64,000 nt of DNA from Solen grandis (Eukaryota > Mollusca > Bivalvia > Adapedonta > Solenidae), in contig CM037789.1 of NCBI GenBank assembly GCA_021229015.1, forward strand, positions 26,856,782-26,920,781, read 5' to 3'. Within the stretch, counting starts at the first letter, position 1; the number at the start of each line of letters is the position of its first letter. A program made the position numbers and the translations under genes. The notes under the pieces are model-generated. The model made no database searches. It saw nothing but the letters and a program-made list of their open reading frames with translations, and was not told where the DNA came from. Of this stretch, positions 12,155 through 23,150 are shown piece after piece.

Positions 12155-13379
12155 AACGGCCATTTTCTGTTGTTCTTCTTATTGCTAAAGACACATTTGA
12201 TATAACTTGCTGTAATTCTAACATGTACTGAGCAAAAAAAATATAATCTGTGTTCATAGCAAATCTATTATCAACATTCATTAAACGGTTATGCAAATAT
12301 CTACATAGTGTTATTCGAATATCTCGGTCATCACCAAAAGTATTTCTTCCATCTGGAAATAGGGTTGGAAATGCAAGTGCTTCTATCTGTTTTTCCATCA
12401 GAATTCTGATAGGGTTGTTTCTTTCACAAGGTGCAATACAAAATATCTGGTCATAAAACTGATCCAACACTTCTTGTCCAAGATCAACTGGTTGAAGACA
12501 TGTGTCTAAAACTGGACCCGAGACAGATTCATCCCTTTGCTCAATTTTGTCATCCTGTACTTTATTCAAGTTTTCATTAATGTCTTTTGTTTCACACACA
12601 GACACATTTTCATTCTCAGATTCTGATTCATTTTCTGTTAAGTCTTCATAAATGTTATTTGTGGGTACTGGTGATGATTTAGATGTCAGATCTTCCACAT
12701 TAACATCCTTATACAAAGCATTATTTTCTATCAGAATCTTCAGACCTCTTTCAATTTTTGTTCTATTTACAAACTGATACCGCTCATGGCCTTTGTAAGA
12801 CAATTTACGTTTAAGCTTTACTGGTATCAATTCATTGTCATTTTCAGAACTGGGTAAAGCAGAGATGCATTTCTGCATATCAGTAGGTACACATACAGCT
12901 GGTCCTAAAAAGCCTTTCTGACCCCCTTTTGGTAAAGCAATAACCTTCATGAATGGTATGACTCTGGCTAATAAATGAGATTCTATGGTGTTTAATATTG
13001 CAAGTTCAGATGGGACAGGACATAATTCCAAATTGTTTATACTGGCCTCAACTGGAAGAGTTCTACAAATTACTTTCCTATGGCAAGTAAAACAAATCCA
13101 GAGTTTGCATCTGCTTGTACATTGATGACTTATCTCTCCATTGCATGGGTTAAAGTATTTTGTGCTTATACATCTTTTTGCTAAATTAGCAATACCTCTT
13201 TCTTTGTTTTGGTATATATCAGTGTTACATTCTTTTACTTGGTGGAAAAAAAGTAACTTGGAACATACACAGCATACATGGTCTGGATAGTCTCGATTGT
13301 CTGTACAAAATTTTTCAAAAACTATGTTCTTATTCCTCAATGCTTCCTTTGTTTCCTTTCTGTTTTTGTAAACATTTGC

Positions 13380-13760
13380 TTTAACTGCTGCCCTGAATGT
13401 GCTGCTTATTGAATACTTTTCTTTAATTATTTTTGACATAGTTTGTTTGTGCGTTTCATCCACCACATTTTTGTCTATTGATGCTTGTTTAACAGCTTCT
13501 CTGTGAGCTTCATTGGAAGAATATTTTTCAACCGATGCCCTTTTCAAGGCCTCTCTGTGAGCTTCATTCAAGGAATATTTTTCAACCGATGCCCTTTTCA
13601 ATGCCTCCCTATGAGCTTCATTAGAGGAATATTTTTCAACTGATGCCGTTTTTGTTGCCATTCTGTGTGATTCATCTAATGCATATTTCTGCTTAGAAGC
13701 ATCTTTAACAGCCTGTCTATGAGTTAGATCTGATGCATATTTATAAACTGAAGCTGCTTT
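13380..13760 (-). repeat. 54-bp coding repeats (18 residues) in the Helitron ORF
   Basis: Units of the form [18 protein letters not shown] follow one another. The central three are nearly identical and the outer ones ([31 protein letters not shown]) are more diverged. The repeats are basic and probably helical. Similar KY..NP/HRE repeats are known in large OTU-bearing Helitron proteins. Confidence 0.85.
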
Positions 13761-15674
13761 CTTTATTTGTTTGTATTGTTGATCTTTTTTGTACTTTGCC
13801 TTTAAACATGTTTTCAAAGTTTCCTTGTGCAACTTGTATCTTTCTTTTGTACTTTCTTTATAAGTTAAGTGTTCATGGTACCGTTGTCGTGAATACATTC
13901 TTTTCTTTGTTCTGTAATTTTCATCTTCTGCATACTTCCTTTTACATGACAAGCGTTTTTTTTCACTTGTTTTTAATTTCTTCACACATTTGGCATTATC
14001 TTCTATTGTCTTAGATGATACCGAGTCATTCAAGTCAACATTCTTATCTGTGTCTTGAGCAACACATTTATATTTGTCTTCACAAATGTTCTCCGATTTG
14101 ATGTAAATTGCAGTAATTTCAAATTGGTCGGTGTCAGCTGCGTTCATAGACTGTGCCAGATTCAAACAATGACATGTGACATCCGTAATATCAGAACATT
14201 CAATGAGGACACTTGTCCCATCAGCTACTTGAAGACCATGATCATTTCTTGAATGAGGGTCGAACACAAAAAAAGAGGTACCTCTTTTGATAACAACAAA
14301 TGTACTACTTTTGAATGTCACAAAACATCCATAAACTTCTGGAGTTTCTGATAAAGAAATACTTAAAGCTTCTTCCATTGTGAACATTTGGAATGCATCT
14401 AAATCAATGCAAGTATTTCTTAAGACAGGTCCACATAATGACTCGCTAAAATTTAAGTCAAATATTTTTCCATAACAATTAATTTTAGTAGGAATTTCTG
14501 CTATAGATACAAATGATTCTGTACTATTTGATGTCAACCTAACATGTTGGTATAATTGATTTCCTGTCTGTAGCACAAGATCTAGATCACTTGGATCCCA
14601 TGATGTCAAACTCTTAGACTGACTAAACATTACAGCAGACACACAGTTCATCACACACTGCTTTCCAGCATTGTTTCCAAATATTTCATTTCCTTGATGG
14701 TAATTTCCATAAATGGATAGCTTTAAGGAATCTGTTAAATCAATTAATGTACAAGATTCACTGGGAAGATTTTGAATGTCTTCATTTGTCACAGACAAAA
14801 CCACTTCATAATGACTCCTACAGCAGTGTTTTAAATATATTCTCCGATTGACATCCTCTGCTCTTTCTGGTACTTTATTAACAATAAACTTGTTCCAAAC
14901 TTCTTGCATATCATCAAAAATAAGAATATCAACATTAAAACATTCTGCTGCCGCAAATATCTCTACTTCAGTTGCCCATGTACCATTATCATTCATTTTT
15001 TCTCTACATATGTACTCATCCACTGACTTGTAACCAGGGCGTAAGTAGGACAGGAATTTTTCTTTATTTTCAAGCAAATGATCTACTATGAGTCTTCTTA
15101 TTTCCTTATGATTTTCTTCAGTATGGAAAATAGCAAATGATAAAGCCCTAAAAAAACAATTTCCATCAGGTTCAATGTTTTGTGTTAAGAGAGGTTTTCC
15201 CAACTTTGTACTGTTATTCTGAAATATGTCAGTTTTGTCTAGCACAAGTGGACATTTTATATTTTTTGCCAAGAACTTTCTATCAGTCACACTTAGTGGC
15301 ATAAAATGTAATTCTGATTTACATTTCATCATCTGATGTTCAATTTCTGAGTTGCTACTTTGATTATTTACATCCAATGCCACTGAAGGCAGTTTAATTT
15401 GTTCAGCTATTAAGCTGAATTGTTTTCTTTCCTGTTTGTCTGTTGTGTTTTCTTTTTTATGCATTTCATCTGCCAATTGATCAGCTTTTAATGGATTTTC
15501 TGCTGATATTGGAGAATCAACGTTTCTCTCTGATATGCTTTCATGAATATCAATGCATTTCTGAGGTATTCCATTGCATTTCTTATGTATTTCATCGTGT
15601 GTATCATTTTGAATAGCATAGCTTTGTTTTTGAAATTCAATGTTAATTTCATCGAGCTCTATTAGAGCTAGGTC

Positions 15675-15827
15675 CATTGCATTGTTTTTTAGTCCGAGGC
15701 CAACTCCTCGAGTCACGTCACTCGTCAGGTCCATAGCATTGTTTTTAACGAGGCCAACTCCTCGAGTCATGTCAATGTCCATCGTGTTGTTTTTAACGAG
15801 GCCAACTCCTCGAGTCATATCGTCTCC
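15675..15827 (-). repeat. Three coding repeats near the Helitron N-terminus
   Basis: Three copies of [11 protein letters not shown](T/A)MD, the third as [15 protein letters not shown], in the order seen on the minus strand. The DNA is more GC-rich than its surroundings and includes CTCGAG in each unit. No function is recognised. Confidence 0.85.
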
Positions 15828-15924
15828 TTGCCCAGCTGCTGCAGCTCTCCTCTTCCTGGCCCGCTCCCTGGCTGCTTCTCTCTTTCCCCTATCTCCCCTT
15901 GCCATCCTTCTCTGAAAGTATAAG

Positions 15925-16120
15925 ACATGTTTGTAAAACATATATGCCCCCACCCCTCATATGCCATAATAACCCTTGGAAATGTTTTTTCACATTTGAG
16001 GTCACTGTGACCTTGACCTTTGACCCAATGACCCCATAAATAAAAAGGGGTTACCTGCTAGTCATGACCAAACTTTGAGGTCACTGTGACCTTGACCTTT
16101 GACACAGTGACCCCATAAAT
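15925..16120 (+). repeat. ACCTTTGACC-type repeat, left part, split by an insertion
   Basis: Carries repeated GTGACCTTGACCTTTGAC followed by a GACCCCATAAAT block. A complete local unit at 16005-16075 reads straight through CATAAATAAAAAGGGGTTAC. The second unit is cut at 16120 by the element at 16121-17755 and resumes at 17756. Its start shares TTTGTAAAACATATATGCC with 18223-18260. Confidence 0.75.
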
Positions 16121-17755
16121 AACAAGAGCTGTCAGAGGACAGCACGCTCGACTATTCAAAATGCTTGTTGGTAAATCAAATGAAATCTATTTAAATTTTT
16201 GCCCTTCACAGTAATATTAAAAAATGATATACCTTGATAGTCTGATACCCCTTAATATATTTATGATGTCTAAAATCAATCCCATGCCTAGTTACTGAGA
16301 CATAAGCACAATAACACTGTGCATGCAAAACTTAAACCAAAAATCCAAGTTAGAAAAGGGCCATAATTTGCATCAGTCCAAAAGTTATCCTCCTGTTTTC
16401 TGATGCCCTTGAAGACACACCTTAACTTTCTAGTCAATTCCACAAGCAATTTCTGAGATATAAGCTGGACAGTAGCTTGGATGCAAAAATTTAACCATAA
16501 TTCTAAGTTAAAAGGGGGTCATAATTTTTAATTTATTCCATCAAGTGTTATATTCCTTTATAGTATGATACCCCTAAACATATTAAAGATGTTTCAAATC
16601 AATCCCATGCCTGGATACTGAGATATAAGCATGAAAGTAACTAGTATGCAAAACTTTAACCAAAATTTCTAAGTTAAAAAGGGCAATAATTTGTAACATA
16701 TTCCATCAAGAGTTATCTACCATTAAAGTATGATACCCCTTAATGTATTAAAGATGTCTCAAATCAATCCCATACCTGATACTGAGATATTAGCATGAAA
16801 GTACCTTGCATGCAAAACTTTAACCAAAATTTCTAAGTTAAAAAAGGGCCATAACTTGTAATATATTCCATCAAAAGTTGTCTACCATGAAAGTATGATA
16901 CCCCTAAACATATTAAAGATGTTTCAAATCAATCCCATACCTGGATACTGAGATATTAGCATGAAAGTTCCTTGCATGCAAAACTTTTACCAACATTTTT
17001 AAATTAAAAAAGGGGCCATAACTTGAAATACATTCCATCAAAAGTTATCTACCATAAAAGTATGATACCCCTAAACGTATTAAAGATGTTTCAAATCGAT
17101 CCCATGCCTGGATACTGAGATATTAGCATGAAAGTACCTTGCATGCAAAACTTTAACCAAAATTTCTAAGTTAAAAAGGGGCCATAATTTGTAATATATT
17201 CCATCAAGAGTTATCTCCTGGTATGATCCCCTAAACATATTAAAGATGTTTCAAATCAATCGCATGCTTGATACTGAGATATAAGCATGAGAGTATCTTG
17301 CATGCAAAACTTTAACCAAAATTTCTAAGTTAAAAAGGGGCCATAATTTGTAATATATTCCATCAAGAGTTATCTACCTTGGTTGTATGATGCCCCTAAA
17401 CATATTCATAAACTTTCAAGTCAATACCATGATTGGTTATTGAGATACAAACTAGATAGTAGCTTGCACGCAAAACTTTAACCAAATTTTCTATTGCATG
17501 CAAAACTTTAACCAAAATGTCTAAGTTAAAAAGGGGCCATAATTCATATTAAATTCAGTCAAGAGTTATCTACCTTGGTTGTCTGATGCCCCTGAACATA
17601 TTTATAAACTTTCAAGTCAATACCATAAATGGTTATTGAGATATAAGGTTGATAGTAACTTGCACGCAAAACTTTAACCAAAAGCTGCAATGCCAACGCC
17701 GACGCCGACGCCAGGGTGACTACAATAGCTCTCATATTCTACGAATAGTCGAGCT
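16121..17755 (-). mobile_element. Non-autonomous Helentron-like element, 'GCTCGACTATTC' family
   Basis: On the minus strand the 5' end is AGCTCGACTATTCG and the 3' end is GAATAGTCGAGC, then a hairpin (stem GCTGTC/GACAGC, loop CTCT), then TCTTGTT. The interior is about eight tandem units of about 165 bp with GATACCCCT, GCATGCAAAACTTTAACC and AAAGGGGCCATAA. The left flank GACCCCATAAAT plus the right flank AAAAAGGGGTTACC rebuilds the intact sequence at 16030-16060, so the target duplication is at most 2 bp. No coding region. Confidence 0.7.
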
Positions 17756-18225
17756 AAAAAGGGGTTACCTGCTAGTCATGACCAAACTCCCAATTAAGTT
17801 TGAGGAATGTGGACTTAGGCGTAAGTCATTCATTGGAAACAATTTTCAAATTCATTGACACCGTATCCTTCACCTTTGACCGAGTGACCCCGAAATAAAT
17901 AGGAGTCATCTGCAAGTCATGACCAAACTCACTATCAAGTTTGAGGAAGGTAGGTTAAAGCATTTTTAAGAGAAGGAAAAGGGGTCATCTGCAAATCATG
18001 CCCAAACTCCATATCAAATTAAAAGAAGGTGGGTTATAGGTTATCAGTTATCATAATTTATGCATTCCAGGTCACTGTGACCTTGACTGAACTCCCTATC
18101 AAATTTGAGGAATTCTCAAGTTATCAATCGAAAACCAAGTGGTCTATCAACCGACGGACCGACATTTGCAAAACAATATGCCCTCCTTCAAAGGAGGCGG
18201 GAAGGGAGGATAATAATAATAGAAG
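17756..18225 (+). repeat. ACCTTTGACC-type repeat, right part
   Basis: Continuation of 15925-16120. It contains AGTCATGACCAAACTC blocks, a CCGACGGACCGACATTTGC block, and the end ATATGCCCTCCTTCAAAGGA. Fragments of the same family occur at 19725-19885 and 21945-22105. Confidence 0.7.
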
Positions 18226-18279
18226 TTTGTAAAACATATATGCCTCCCTCATATGTCATATTAAGTATTTAAATGCACA

Positions 18280-18990
18280 ACTAGAAGTATGTCCAGAGGA
18301 CACAGATGCTCCCACTCGTTGCATTTTCCAATACAAAGGCCAACACCCAGGAGCGCAAGTCATGTCCTAAGTAATATATCCATGAAGTTTAAAGTCTGTA
18401 GCACAAATACCTTCAGAGTTACCTGTGTCACAGTTTTGGGATGGACGAGGGACAAAAGCAAAACTATATGCCTCACTTTTTGGCAGGGGGCTTAAAAATA
18501 CCCAAGTGCACAAGTTCATGTCCTGATTAAGATATTCATGAAGTTTCAAGTCTGCAATACAAATATTTTCAGAGTTACCTGCATCACAAGCATAAAATTC
18601 CATATTTTTCAAAAACAAACCCATAACTCTGTCAACTTTAAAAAGGTTTGATAAAAATACCCAGGTGCACAAGTTCATGTACTTATTATTATATCCATGA
18701 AGTTTCAAGTCTGTAGTACAAATACTTTCAGAGTTACCTGCATCACAAGCATAAAATTCCATATTTTTCAAAAACAAAGACCCATAACTCTGTAAACATC
18801 AACGATGGCTCGATAAAAATACCAAGGTGTGCAAGTTCATGTCCTGAATAAATTATCTATGAAGTATCAAGTCTGTAGTACAAATACTTTCGGAGTTATG
18901 TGGGTCACAATGTTTCGAGACGGATGTACACGTACGGACAGACAGACAAAGGCAACTCTATATGCCCCCCATTTTTGGTGAGGGCATAAA
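18280..18990 (+). repeat. Tandem repeat of ~156-164 bp
   Basis: The landmark CAAGTCTGnAGTACAAATA recurs at 18548, 18704 and 18868, with an earlier diverged copy near 18388. Each unit includes CAGAGTTACCTG and CATAAAATTCCATATTTTTC. It ends with CGGACAGACAGACAAAGGC and TATGCCCCCC. A 136-codon open frame on the minus strand here is a by-product of the repeat. Confidence 0.8.
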
Positions 18991-19129
18991 AACTATATGT
19001 ATGACAAAGGACTCCCTAACATGGACATGCAAAAAATTAATCCTGATGTATCTTGAGGAAGTCGTATTTCCATTCAGACCATCATGCGCATAGCAATATG
19101 TCTAAATATTTGCAAGGTGGCTAAAAAAC

Positions 19130-19710
19130 AGAACTCAGAGAACTAGAACTATCACTGAAGGTGATGAATACCCCCACATATTGCATTGTCACAGAAAATG
19201 GTCATATTTTGCAATATTTTTTTTTTGATTGCCTATACAAAAGAAAAAAAAAACAAAGGGCCAAAAAAATTAAAAAAAAAAAATATTTGTGCTTCCAAGT
19301 AAAACTTCTGTGAAGTTAAACTGAAATCCATCCAGCAATTATTGAGAAATAGCATGGACAAGAAAGCTGAAGAAATTCATCAAAGGGCCTAACACAGGGA
19401 AAAATCATTCAACCGTATTCACATCTGTGCTTGATAGTGAAACTTCCTATGAAGTTTGATTGAAATCTATCCAGTAGTTATTGAGATATAGTAGAGACAA
19501 AGAAAGCTCACGACAATTAATCAAAGGGCTATCACTCAGCGAACTATCATTCAACCGTAACAACGAAACAATATGCACATCTGTGCCTTTCAGTAAAACT
19601 TCCTATGAAGTTTGCTTAAAATCCATCCAGTAGTTATACAGAAATAGCGCAGAAAAAAGAGCTACAGACTGACCGACATAGCGACTCATAAGTTTGTGGG
19701 GGTTATATTA
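19130..19710 (+). repeat. Tandem repeat with AACTTCCTATGAAGTTTG units
   Basis: Three diverged units share AAACTTCnTnTGAAGTT, ATCCATCCAGnAnTTAT and CATCTGTGC(C/T)T, near 19305, 19440 and 19595. A diverged start contains GAAGGTGATGAATACCCCC. There is no gene. Confidence 0.7.
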
Positions 19711-19724
19711 AAAGTTGACATATT

Positions 19725-19885
19725 GACAGATATGGCCTGTGACTTTGACCTTTGAGGTACTGGCCCCACTTCTGCTAGTCATAATCAACAATCATACCAA
19801 GTTTAAAGGGTCTACTATAACTTGTCACTTTGACAAAGTTTGATAACAACGGATGAACATTTGCAAAGACACATCCCCTCTTTTT
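19725..19885 (+). repeat. ACCTTTGACC-type repeat fragment
   Basis: Contains GACTTTGACCTTTGAGGTA, AGTCATAATCAAC, and the end block AACATTTGCAAAGACACATC followed by a pyrimidine run and GGGGCATGATAAC, as at 18160-18225. From 19886 to 20389 nothing further is seen except a decayed SINE family 1 trace near 20100-20170. Confidence 0.55.
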
Positions 19886-20389
19886 TAAAGCGGGGCATGA
19901 TAACAACAAAACAAAAGCTGAAACACAAAACTCTTAAGAGTCAGTAATTCTAGCTCTATGATTGTGGCCTTTAAAATGTTTATGGGCATGATGGCTCTTT
20001 TTGGTCTGCCACTAGAATTTCATGTGTTTAAGTTAGCTATAGCCACTAAAGTACTTCAATCTTAGACTGACACCCAGCTAATAACAAGGTGAGAGAGACT
20101 GGCATTTGGGTAGAAGTATCAACCAACTGCAAACCAGCTGAAAGGATTCCTCATTTGAAAAATCCAAACAACCCTGCTCAAAAATGATCCCGAATAAGAC
20201 AAAAACAACTGTTTTAACAGACAATTATATGAACTAATTGCAATCACAAAAACTTTCAAATAGAAACTAAGAAAATGTTCCTTTTTGAAAGTGTATATAT
20301 ATATAGTCTTGTCCTACTAAGTCACTGATATTTACTGAGATAAACATTAATTTAACTAACAATTTTCTCTTTGAATCTTTGATTGCCTG

Positions 20390-20660
20390 AATGTCCAACT
20401 GAATGTATTTCAGACGTTCCAAATGTTTCTGAAGGAAAAAAGTGCTGCCTCACTTTGACATCACATTGTAAACATGTATCATGACACCACAAACAGTGAC
20501 ATTATCCTATAACTGGACTTGAGTTCTGGAACTACCCTTACATAATAACAATCAACACAAAGAAGATATATTTTGCAAATTTGCTACTTCTTTCTGGTTA
20601 TAAAACCCAAAGACACTTATTGGACGGATGCTCTAACCATTTGACTACTGCAAAAGTCAA
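20390..20660 (-). mobile_element. SINE family 2, diverged copy
   Basis: Minus-strand copy with AGTGCTGCCTCACTTTGACA, TGAGTTCTGGAACTACCC and a degraded head ending GATGCTCTAACCATTTGAC. It is strongly mutated and no target duplication was found. Confidence 0.5.
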
Positions 20661-20707
20661 TTTTTTTTCTTGCCATTCAGAATCAGAAACACAAGCAGCT
20701 TTATAGA

Positions 20708-21255
20708 CAAAAGCTGTCAATAAGACAGCACGCTCTACTATTTTAATGTTTGTCAAATTAGAAAAATATATGCAAAAATCCATCTTTAAGGGGGTTGGGC
20801 TTGACCCCCAGGGACCCTCAATTTACAAAATCAGGAAGACACCACTACTCAGTAAGGACTATAAGTGTGTGAAGTATTGTAAAGATAGGTTGAGGGACAT
20901 CTGAGATATTGCCCGTACAAAGTTGCCAGCGCAAGAAAGAAAAAGAATAAGAAGAAGAAACAGAGTGATAACAATAAGACTCCAAACTTTGTTTGGGAGA
21001 CTTAAAAATGTACAAAAACTTTAACCAAGATTCTAAGTCGAAAAAGGGGCATAATTTGGTCAAAATCCATGAAAGAGTTACCTCCTCTTGCCTACAGGTT
21101 GGGTGGAGGTCATATACAAGTATTCCAAGTTTCAAACCAATACCTTATGGGGAATAGTAATTGAGGTGGTACAAAAAACTTAACCGTTACGACGACGCAG
21201 ATGCTCGGGTGAGTAGAATAGCCATCCCTATTCTTCGAGTAGTCAAGCTAAAAAT
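20708..21255 (-). mobile_element. Short copy of the 'GCTCGACTATTC' Helentron-like family
   Basis: On the minus strand it starts TTTTTAGCTTGACTACTCG, carries an ACTTAGAATCTTGGTTAAAG block as in 16121-17755, and ends with an AGTAGAGCGTGC block followed by stem GCTGTC/GACAGC with loop TTAT. The loop differs from that of 16121-17755 while the stem is unchanged. Confidence 0.65.
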
Positions 21256-21944
21256 ATGATTTCTAACCAATATCCAATTTTCTTGTTTTTAAATGAAAAG
21301 ATTATTGTTTTAAAATATAAATACAGGCAGAATGTTTTTTAAGTATATTGTATATCTTGCCTTTTATTTTTATCATACATACGTATATCATTTGCTTTTT
21401 AATGAGGATGTCAAAGGCCTGCTTCACTGGCAAACTAAATCAACCTGAAATAAATGTAGAAACATGTGCTTTGTCAAAAGTTGCAATGCTATATTGTTAT
21501 CCCCATTCAAAATACATGTATACTGAGACACTATTCATATTTCATAGACTTACATTATCTGACCTAGGTAAAATCATCAATATCTGCAAATAACTTTTAG
21601 CATTCACAAACTGTTAAATTAAACTTTGATTTCAATAATAAAGTGTTTCAACATTAAAACTGACAACAAATATTTTTTACCAGTGTTTTTTTTGTTTGGG
21701 AGGGGGGGGGGCAAAATATTTGGAGAAATTCGGCAGCATTCCCCCCCTACCTGGAATATATATATATCCCTCCCCCGCCACAATTCTTTTCATTCTCCCC
21801 CTCCATGATTATGCAGTTTACAAACCATATTGTGTGCATGTAATCACTGTCCGTGTCTTTTTTAAATGTTATATTCCTAAGAAAACTATTCAAATATGTT
21901 AAATTTTTGTTCTTAATGTTCTTTTATGCAAAAAACATTGACCA
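21256..21944. other. No gene seen; G-run at 21702-21711
   Basis: AT-rich sequence with a G10 run and nearby C-runs (21741-21780) that could pair with it. Open frames here have no recognisable content. Confidence 0.5.
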
Positions 21945-22105
21945 AGTACCTAAAAGTTGAGGTCATCTACATCATGACCAATCCCCCTATTAAGTGTGAG
22001 GAATGTGGGCCCAAGCCTTCTCCAGTTATTGATCGGAAATGAAGTGGTCTACTGATGGACCAACATTTGCAAAACAATATGCCCCCTCTTCTTCAAAGGG
22101 GGACA
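21945..22105 (+). repeat. ACCTTTGACC-type repeat fragment
   Basis: Contains GAGGTCATCTACATCATGACC, TGAGGAATGTGGGCCCAAGCC and the end block AACATTTGCAAAACAATATG with CTTCAAAGGGGG, matching the end of 17756-18225. Confidence 0.65.
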
Positions 22106-22354
22106 AAATAATAAAACACTTTCATTATACATAGTAGAAAAATTCCCCATTTAGCTGCTTCGCATGCTTGTTTTCCCCCCTCCTATGACATTTCAGAGAG
22201 GCAGGTTGCTCAAAATATACTCATATTTCCTTTTATTATCATTGTTTCATTTAAATGTAGCAGGTGAAAATGCTCATATTTTTGCAAATCATTATAACAG
22301 TGTTTACTTCTGGTCAGTGGTGTGTTCAAAATCATGAATAAAGCATGCACTTGT

Positions 22355-23150
22355 AAATCTCACCTGATTATAAATGAGCAACATATGTTGGATTTTTCAT
22401 ATTGACCTACTTTTTGACCCCACATGACCCAAATTTAAACTTGTCCAAGATATTATGGAAACAGACATTCCAACCAAGTTTCATGAAGATTGGGTCAAAA
22501 ATGTGGCCTCGAGAGTATTAACAAGGTTTTTATACGATTTGAACTCGTGACCTACTTTTTGACCACACATGACCCAAATTCTAACTTGTCCAGATTTTAT
22601 GGAGAAAACATTTGACATTTCATGAAATTGGGAAAAACTAGTGTTAACAAGGTTTTATAAGATTTGACCTTGTGACCTACTTTTTGACCCCACATGACCC
22701 AATTTCGAACATGTCCAAGATTTCATGGAGAAAAACATTCTGACCATGTTTCATGAAAATTGGGCCAAAAATGTGGCCTCTAGAGTGTTAACAAGGTTTT
22801 TATAAGATTTGACCTTGTGACCTACTTTTTGACCCCACATGACCCAATTTCGAACATGTCCAAGATTTCATGGAGAAAAACATTCTGACCATTTCTGAAA
22901 TTGGCCAAAAATGGCCTCTAGAGTGTTAAACCTTGTGACCTACTTTTTGACCCCACATGACCTAATTTTGAACTTGTCCAAGATTTTATGGAGACAAACA
23001 TTCTGACCAATTTTCATGAAGATTGGCCTAGAAATATGGCCTCTAGAGTGTTAACAAGCCAAATTGTTGACGACGCACAACGGACGCCGGACGAAGGGCC
23101 ATCACAAAAGCTCACTTTGAGCACCTTGTGCTCAGGTGAGCTAAAAACAG
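22355..23150 (-). mobile_element. 'CTCACCTGAG' Helentron-like element, minus strand
   Basis: The 5' end lies at 23150: on the minus strand TTTTTAGCTCACCTGAGCAC, then AAGGTGCTCAAAGTGAGC, an imperfect palindrome. The interior is five units of roughly 120-145 bp that begin GACCTACTTTTTGACC at 22404, 22549, 22674, 22819 and 22937. An inverted CTCACCTGA lies at 22359. The terminal GGGCC hairpin is not recognisable, so the 3' end is truncated or diverged. Confidence 0.7.

Larger units (their letters stand above)
8056..15905 (-). mobile_element. Autonomous Helitron (Helentron/Helitron2 type), coding region
   Basis: Both large frames belong to one transposon gene. Domain order on the minus strand: N-terminal repeats, OTU protease, C76-like protease, lysine-rich repeats, cysteine-rich region, Helitron N-terminal domain, HUH Rep nuclease, Pif1-type helicase, EEP endonuclease. 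A C-terminal EEP domain after the helicase is characteristic of Helentron/Helitron2 elements. Removing 20 bp gives 2,610 codons including the stop, an exact whole number. The element's termini could not be located; 15925 onward is a different repeat and 7823-7990 is a SINE. Confidence 0.9.
12132..15905 (-). pseudogene. Helitron N-terminal half: OTU and C76-like proteases, KY repeats, Helitron N domain
   Basis: The start is placed at the ATG at 15905 ([10 protein letters not shown]); an in-frame ATG at 15953 lies in a neighbouring repeat. Residues are counted from 15905. Three MTRGVGL repeats lie near the N-terminus. The OTU protease domain (about 235-370) has DGNCFF with Cys250 and SHYEVV with His365. 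A second cysteine-protease-like domain has GKQC with Cys417 and FDPH with Asp549 and His551, resembling peptidase C76 (tegument-type deubiquitinases). Residues about 650-850 are 18-residue lysine-rich repeats. A Cys/His-rich region (about 870-940: CCVC, CTSRC, CFTCH) may bind zinc. The end matches the Helitron N-terminal domain (FPTLFPDG, then FFAQYMLE). A frameshift stops it at 12132. Confidence 0.9.

Noticed and set aside
15906..15953. Upstream ATG of the Helitron frame at 15953
   Set aside because: The extra 16 codons fall in TTTGTAAAACATATATGCC, a sequence shared with the repeat at 18223-18260. The ATG at 15905 starts a basic, Helitron-like N-terminus.
18367..18777. 136-codon minus-strand frame with internal repeats
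   Set aside because: It coincides with the 156-bp tandem repeat and repeats in step with it; no known domain.
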